Positions 60,203 through 64,000 of a stretch of DNA of 64,000 nucleotides are shown piece after piece (position 1 is the stretch's first letter; every line of letters starts with the position of its first letter). The notes under the pieces are model-generated. The model saw only the letters and a program-made list of their open reading frames with translations, did no database searches and was not told the DNA's origin. Source of the stretch: Streptomyces macrolidinus. GTDB taxonomy: Bacteria > Actinomycetota > Actinomycetes > Streptomycetales > Streptomycetaceae. Made by a program: the position numbers and the translations under genes. The stretch is taken from assembly GCF_023887685.1 (NCBI RefSeq), contig NZ_JAMWMR010000001.1, forward strand, positions 1 to 64,000, given 5' to 3'.

Positions 60203-61066
60203 ATGACAGCAGAGACGGACCTTCGGGAACGGGCGGCTCGGCTCGCGGACGAGGCCGCCCGCGCCGCGGGCGTCCACCTGCGTACCGTGCACGACGTCAC
60301 CGGCCTCGCCGCCGTGGCCGACTACTTCAGCGACGTCTGGCGGACCCCGCGGCACGCCCCGCCGCTGCCCGCGGAGGAGCTGCACAGCCTGGTGCACGCG
60401 GGCGGGGCCGTGCACGCCGCGTACACCGCCGACGGTGACCGGCTCGCCGGGGCCTGCGTCGCCGTCTTCGGCCCGCCCGCCGCCGCGGACGCGTACTCCC
60501 TGGTGGCGGCGGCCGACCGCGGCGTCGGGTACGCCGTCAAGCAGACGCAGCGCGTCTGGGCCCTGGAGCACGGCGCCCGCACGCTGCGCTGGACCTTCGA
60601 CCCGCTGGTGGGCCGCAACGCCCGCTTCAACCTGGTCAAGCTGGGCGCGACCGGCACGGAGTACCTGGTCGACTTCTACGGTCCGATGGCCGACGGGGTG
60701 AACGACGGCGACGAGAGCGATCGGCTGACCGTGACCTGGGACCTGACGGCACCCCGGAGCCCGTCCGCGCACGGTGACCCCACCGCCGCCGACTTCGCCG
60801 GAGCGGGGGAGACCCGCACGGCCCCGGACGGCGCCCCGCTCGTACGGCGTGCCCACGACGGACGGCGCCTGTGGTGCCGTGTCCCCGACGACATCGTCAC
60901 CCTGCGCGCCGCCGACGCGGCCCTCGCCCGGCGCTGGCGCCATGCCCTCCGCGAGGTCCTCACCGAGGCCTTCGCCGAGGGGTTCCGCGCGACGGCCATG
61001 TCCCGGGACGGCTGGTACACCCTCACCCGCCCCGACGAAGCGAAGCCCGCTGGCTCCGCGGTCTGA
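60203..61066 (+). CDS. GNAT-like acetyltransferase (COG3375 type)
   Basis: 287 residues. The central part (HAAYTADGDRLAGACVAVFG, then SLVAAADRGVGYAVKQTQR and LRWTFDPLVGRNARFNLVKL) matches the actinobacterial group of predicted acetyltransferases with GNAT fold, but the acetyl-CoA loop is degenerate. Substrate unknown. Just after an IclR gene, with its own possible promoter. Confidence 0.78.
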   Translation: MTAETDLRERAARLADEAARAAGVHLRTVHDVTGLAAVADYFSDVWRTPRHAPPLPAEELHSLVHAGGAVHAAYTADGDRLAGACVAVFGPPAAADAYSLVAAADRGVGYAVKQTQRVWALEHGARTLRWTFDPLVGRNARFNLVKLGATGTEYLVDFYGPMADGVNDGDESDRLTVTWDLTAPRSPSAHGDPTAADFAGAGETRTAPDGAPLVRRAHDGRRLWCRVPDDIVTLRAADAALARRWRHALREVLTEAFAEGFRATAMSRDGWYTLTRPDEAKPAGSAV

Positions 61067-61096
61067 CCGGCGCCCGGCCGCGGCGCGCGCTCACGT

Positions 61097-61102
61097 TAGA
61101 TT
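61097..61102 (+). promoter_or_regulatory. -10 box TAGATT of the Lon-like protease gene (leaderless)
   Basis: TAGATT, 6 nt, GTG 61109. Confidence 0.5.
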
Positions 61103-61108
61103 GACTCC

Positions 61109-61900
61109 GTGCTCTCTCGCCTCTCACGCCCCAAGGCCGTCGCCCTCTGTGCCCTGCCCGTCGTGGCCCTGCTCGCCACGGCGGCTCTCGCGCCGCTGCC
61201 GTTCTCCGTGGCGCAGCCCGGTATGACGGCGAACGTCCTCGGCGAGAACAAGGGCGCCCCCGTGATCACGATCAGCGGGGCGCCCACCCGTACGACCAAG
61301 GGCCAGTTGCGGATGACGACCATCGTGGCCACGGGCCCCGACGTGCGCGTCCACCTCGGTGACGTGATCGACGGCTGGAACCGTACGGACCGCGCGGTGA
61401 TGCCACGCGACGCGGTCTACCCGAGCGGCAACAACCTCCAGGAGATCGAGCGGCACAACACCGAGCAGATGAAGCAGTCCCAGGACGCGGCGACCCGGGC
61501 GGCGCTGAAGTACCTGAAGCTCAGCGACAAGGACGTCAAGGTCACCCTGAAGCTCGCGGACGTCGGCGGCCCCAGCGCGGGCCTGCTGTTCACGCTCGGC
61601 ATCATCGACAAGCTGCAGGGCGACGGCCACGGCGGTGACCTCACGGGCGGTCGTACCGTCGCCGGTACGGGCACCATCGACGCGTCCGGCCGGGTGGGCG
61701 CGGTCGGCGGGGTGGCCCTGAAGACCCAGGCCGCCTACCGCGACGGCGCGAGCGTCTTCCTGGTCCCGAGGGCGGAGTGCACCGACGCGAAGGCGGAACT
61801 GCCGAAGGGCCTGCGCCTGGTCCCGGTGACGACGCTCAAGAGCGCCGTCGACGCGCTGGTGTCCCTGGAGAAGGGGACGGGCACGGTACCGACCTGCTGA
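61109..61900 (+). CDS. Membrane-anchored Lon-like (S16) protease
   Basis: 263 residues. An N-terminal helix (AVALCALPVVALLATAALAP) anchors an outer domain. The Lon-type dyad is visible: Ser156 in GGPSAGLLFTLGIID and Lys205 in VGAVGGVALKTQAAY. The VlbL-like proteins of other Gram-positives carry a PDZ domain between anchor and protease; here that stretch is only about 110 residues with no clear PDZ. Probably degrades exported proteins. Convergent with a small gene at 61905. Confidence 0.86.
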   Translation: MLSRLSRPKAVALCALPVVALLATAALAPLPFSVAQPGMTANVLGENKGAPVITISGAPTRTTKGQLRMTTIVATGPDVRVHLGDVIDGWNRTDRAVMPRDAVYPSGNNLQEIERHNTEQMKQSQDAATRAALKYLKLSDKDVKVTLKLADVGGPSAGLLFTLGIIDKLQGDGHGGDLTGGRTVAGTGTIDASGRVGAVGGVALKTQAAYRDGASVFLVPRAECTDAKAELPKGLRLVPVTTLKSAVDALVSLEKGTGTVPTC

Positions 61901-61904
61901 CGTA

Positions 61905-62090
61905 CTAGCAGGCGACGGCGGGCCGAGGTGCCGAGGCCATCCGCAGGCCGACCTCCACCAGCGTCCAGCCGAGACGTACGCGCAGGTCGCGCGGTTGCCT
62001 GGCCGTCTCGGCGAGGTGATCGGCGTCGGCCTGGGCGCGGAGGTCGGCGGCGCGGGCGTGGTGCAGGGCGAGGCGGGTGTCGGTGTTCAT
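61905..62090 (-). CDS. Small helical protein, unknown function
   Basis: 61 residues from ATG 62090, AAAGG 5 nt upstream. One amphipathic helix (ALHHARAADLRAQADADHLA) and a basic RVRLGWTLVEVGLRM segment. No family recognised. It lies 90 nt after an ArsR gene on the same strand and may be co-transcribed; could also be spurious. Confidence 0.5.
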   Translation of the reverse strand: MNTDTRLALHHARAADLRAQADADHLAETARQPRDLRVRLGWTLVEVGLRMASAPRPAVAC

Positions 62091-62111
62091 CGTCGTTGCC
62101 TTTCGGTCGTG

Positions 62112-62190
62112 TCAGTCCGTGTCGGTCCGTGCGGTTCGATACGTGCAATCCGCTCAATCCGTGCGATCCGCACGGTCGCGTCAGTCCGTG
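62112..62190. repeat. Scattered decamer repeats
   Basis: TCRRTCCGTG occurs at 62112-62121, 62122-62131, 62154-62163 and 62181-62190, with looser copies between. It spans the gap after the ArsR gene and its last codons. Confidence 0.55.
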
Positions 62191-62765
62191 GCGAGGGGGA
62201 AGGCGTGCGTGTGGATGCGTACGCGCGTGGCCTGCGGGTCGTCCTCGGTGGCGGGCAGATCGCGGTACTCGTCGATGAGCGCGTGCATCTTCAGGACGAG
62301 TTCGCGGGTCAGCTCCGGCGTCAGCCGTAGCGTCGCGCTGCTCATGTCCCCGGCGTGGTTCCACTCCTCCGGCAAGGTGTGGCGGTTGCCCAGCCAGGTC
62401 GACAGATCGCGCATCTGTGTGGTCGCGGCCTCGTGGAGGTAGAGGGCCGCGGCGCCGCGTACCTCCGGGTTCTCGTCCTGGAGGAGGGCGTCGTCGAGGC
62501 GCAGGCCCCGGTGCACCGCCTTCCACCACCGCTCCCGGCCCTTGCATCGCTCCGGCGCGTCCTCCACGAAGCCGTGCGCGGCGAGCTGGCGCAGGTGGTA
62601 GCTGGTCGAACCGCTCGACTCGCCCAGCTTCTGCGCCAGTTGGGACGCGGTGGCCGGTCCGTCGAAGCGCAGGGAGTCGAGCAGCCGCATGCGCAGCGGA
62701 TGCGCGAGTCCGCGCAGCGAGCGGGCGTCGAGTTCACGGACCTGAGAGTTCTGGGGCTCGTTCAT
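62181..62765 (-). CDS. ArsR family winged-helix regulator
   Basis: 194 residues from ATG 62765. DNA-binding part: LRGLAHPLRMRLLDSLRFDG, ATASQLAQKLGESSGSTSYH, LRQLAAHGFVEDAPE. The C-terminal 110 residues are helical with no Cys metal site, as in the YdfF/HTH_20 group, so a metal sensor is unlikely. A 36-bp near-palindrome covers its own promoter and the -10 box sits 7 nt from the start, so tight autorepression is expected. A small gene lies downstream. Confidence 0.9.
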   Translation of the reverse strand: MNEPQNSQVRELDARSLRGLAHPLRMRLLDSLRFDGPATASQLAQKLGESSGSTSYHLRQLAAHGFVEDAPERCKGRERWWKAVHRGLRLDDALLQDENPEVRGAAALYLHEAATTQMRDLSTWLGNRHTLPEEWNHAGDMSSATLRLTPELTRELVLKMHALIDEYRDLPATEDDPQATRVRIHTHAFPLATD

Positions 62766-62772
62766 GGGTCCG

Positions 62773-62816
62773 AAGATAGCGTTGCAAAGAACTCGTTGCA
62801 ACGGGTTCTTTGCAAC
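62773..62816 (-). promoter_or_regulatory. ArsR gene promoter inside a 36-bp near-palindrome
   Basis: Arms GTTGCAAAGAAC (62781-62792) and GTTCTTTGCAAC (62805-62816) flank CGTTGCAACG (62794-62803); only one pair mismatches. TTGCAA recurs three times with 14-bp period. On the minus strand the middle TTGCAA (62796-62801) is a good -35, 17 bp from TATCTT (62773-62778), then 7 nt to ATG. Operator and promoter coincide. Confidence 0.8.
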
Positions 62817-62871
62817 CAATCCTTTGGAACTCGCGCCGCCCCAACTCGGCGGCGTCAGCGCCCCATTGGAG

Positions 62872-63351
62872 CTAAAGCCGTCCCTGGTCCTCCGCCGCCT
62901 GCTGCACCAGCGGGATGATCCGCAGCGGTACGGCGTTCTCCATGACGATCGCCGTGGAGGCCCGCACGATGCCCTCGAACCCGACGACCCGGTCGATCAC
63001 CCGCTGCAGATCCGCGTTCGACCGCGCCACCAGACGGCACAGCATGTCCCCGGTGCCCGTGGTGGTGTGCAGTTCGAGCACCTCGGGGACGGTCGCCAGA
63101 TGGGCCCGTACCTCCGTGCCCTGCCCCTGCCGGATCTCCAGCGTCGCGAACGCCGTGACCGGATAGCCGAGCGCCGCCGGGTCCACCTGCGGCCCGAAGC
63201 CGCGGATCACCCCCTTCGACTGCAGCCGGTCCAGCCGCGCCTGCGCGGTGCCGCGCGCGACCCCGAGCCGCCGGGACATCTCCAGCACGCCGATCCGCGG
63301 CTCTTGCGCCAGCAGCACGATGAGCCGGGCATCCAGATGATCGATCGCCAT
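62872..63351 (-). CDS. Lrp/AsnC family regulator, probably of hppD
   Basis: 159 residues from ATG 63351, GGGAG upstream. N-terminal helix-turn-helix (LDARLIVLLAQEPRIGVLEM, then GVARGTAQARLDRLQSKGVI) and a RAM ligand domain (TTTGTGDMLCRLVARSNADL). It diverges from hppD across 121 bp containing a perfect TGCGCAA/TTGCGCA palindrome. From memory, the S. coelicolor counterpart (HpdA) controls tyrosine catabolism. Tyrosine or 4-hydroxyphenylpyruvate would be the natural effector. Confidence 0.9.
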   Translation of the reverse strand: MAIDHLDARLIVLLAQEPRIGVLEMSRRLGVARGTAQARLDRLQSKGVIRGFGPQVDPAALGYPVTAFATLEIRQGQGTEVRAHLATVPEVLELHTTTGTGDMLCRLVARSNADLQRVIDRVVGFEGIVRASTAIVMENAVPLRIIPLVQQAAEDQGRL

Positions 63352-63409
63352 ACCGCTCCCGCCATGGTCATCCTGTACAGATCGCCCGCCGATGCGGGCG
63401 TAGTGCTGA

Positions 63410-64000
<591 letters not shown>

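Overview
The window is high-GC DNA (roughly 70% or more, with G/C almost always in third codon positions) from the chromosome core of a Streptomyces or a close relative. The tmRNA tag (ANTKRDSSQQAFALAA), the XRE/DUF397 pair, the paired Ser/Thr kinases, the LAXTG surface protein and many GTG/TTG or apparently leaderless starts all fit. From memory, the order pkaA-pkaB-prfB-ftsE-ftsX-smpB-ssrA-matAB-helicase-malic enzyme-hupA-murA matches the S. coelicolor SCO297x to SCO294x interval. I see no insertion sequence, prophage, CRISPR array or rRNA/tRNA gene.

Region by region. (1) 1-13.6 kb is a cell-wall glycopolymer cluster: a TagGH-type exporter, two polyprenol-dependent membrane glycosyltransferases and three consecutive fusions of a GT2 domain with a TagF-like glycerophosphotransferase domain. 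A TetR regulator, an XRE/DUF397 pair and a small unknown gene lie inside it. (2) 13.7-17.7 kb is a sugar ABC importer with no ATPase gene; one permease carries an inserted extracytoplasmic domain. (3) 17.9-24.8 kb has an FHA-FtsK-like ATPase divergent from two membrane-anchored Ser/Thr kinases. (4) 24.8-31.5 kb is core machinery: prfB, a sortase-type surface protein, ftsEX, a carboxy-terminal processing protease, smpB and tmRNA. (5) 31.5-34.7 kb has a small toxin-antitoxin-like pair and a divergent MFS/LysR pair. (6) 34.8-39.4 kb is the mat-type aggregation polysaccharide operon with an acyltransferase. (7) 39.7-49.9 kb has a CGNR regulator, a HelD-like RNA polymerase helicase, a structured RNA candidate, malic enzyme, HU, murA with a partial tail duplication, an AlgH-family protein, a DUF3039 protein and a GH20 hexosaminidase. 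(8) 50.2-55 kb is a three-subunit molybdenum hydroxylase. (9) 55.1-64 kb has an MFS pump, an RHH/Doc toxin-antitoxin pair, a DEAD-like helicase, IclR, ArsR and Lrp regulators, a Lon-like protease and the start of hppD.

How they work together. The first 14 kb, murA, ftsEX, the mat genes, the LAETG protein and the kinases all concern the cell envelope. prfB, smpB and ssrA cover translation termination and rescue. Several genes have a TANNNT-like -10 box followed by exactly 6-7 nt and the start codon, which suggests leaderless mRNAs; this pattern also decided several start sites.

The most interesting non-coding signal is at 42873-43022: a 14-bp closing helix around small hairpins, then segments that could pair alternatively, then an intrinsic terminator. 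It reads as either a small RNA or an attenuator/riboswitch upstream of malic enzyme. Other strong signals are a 36-bp near-palindrome over the ArsR promoter, a molybdenum hydroxylase that lacks the usual active-site Glu, loss of the conserved His in two of three TagF-like domains, and a duplicated murA 3' end.
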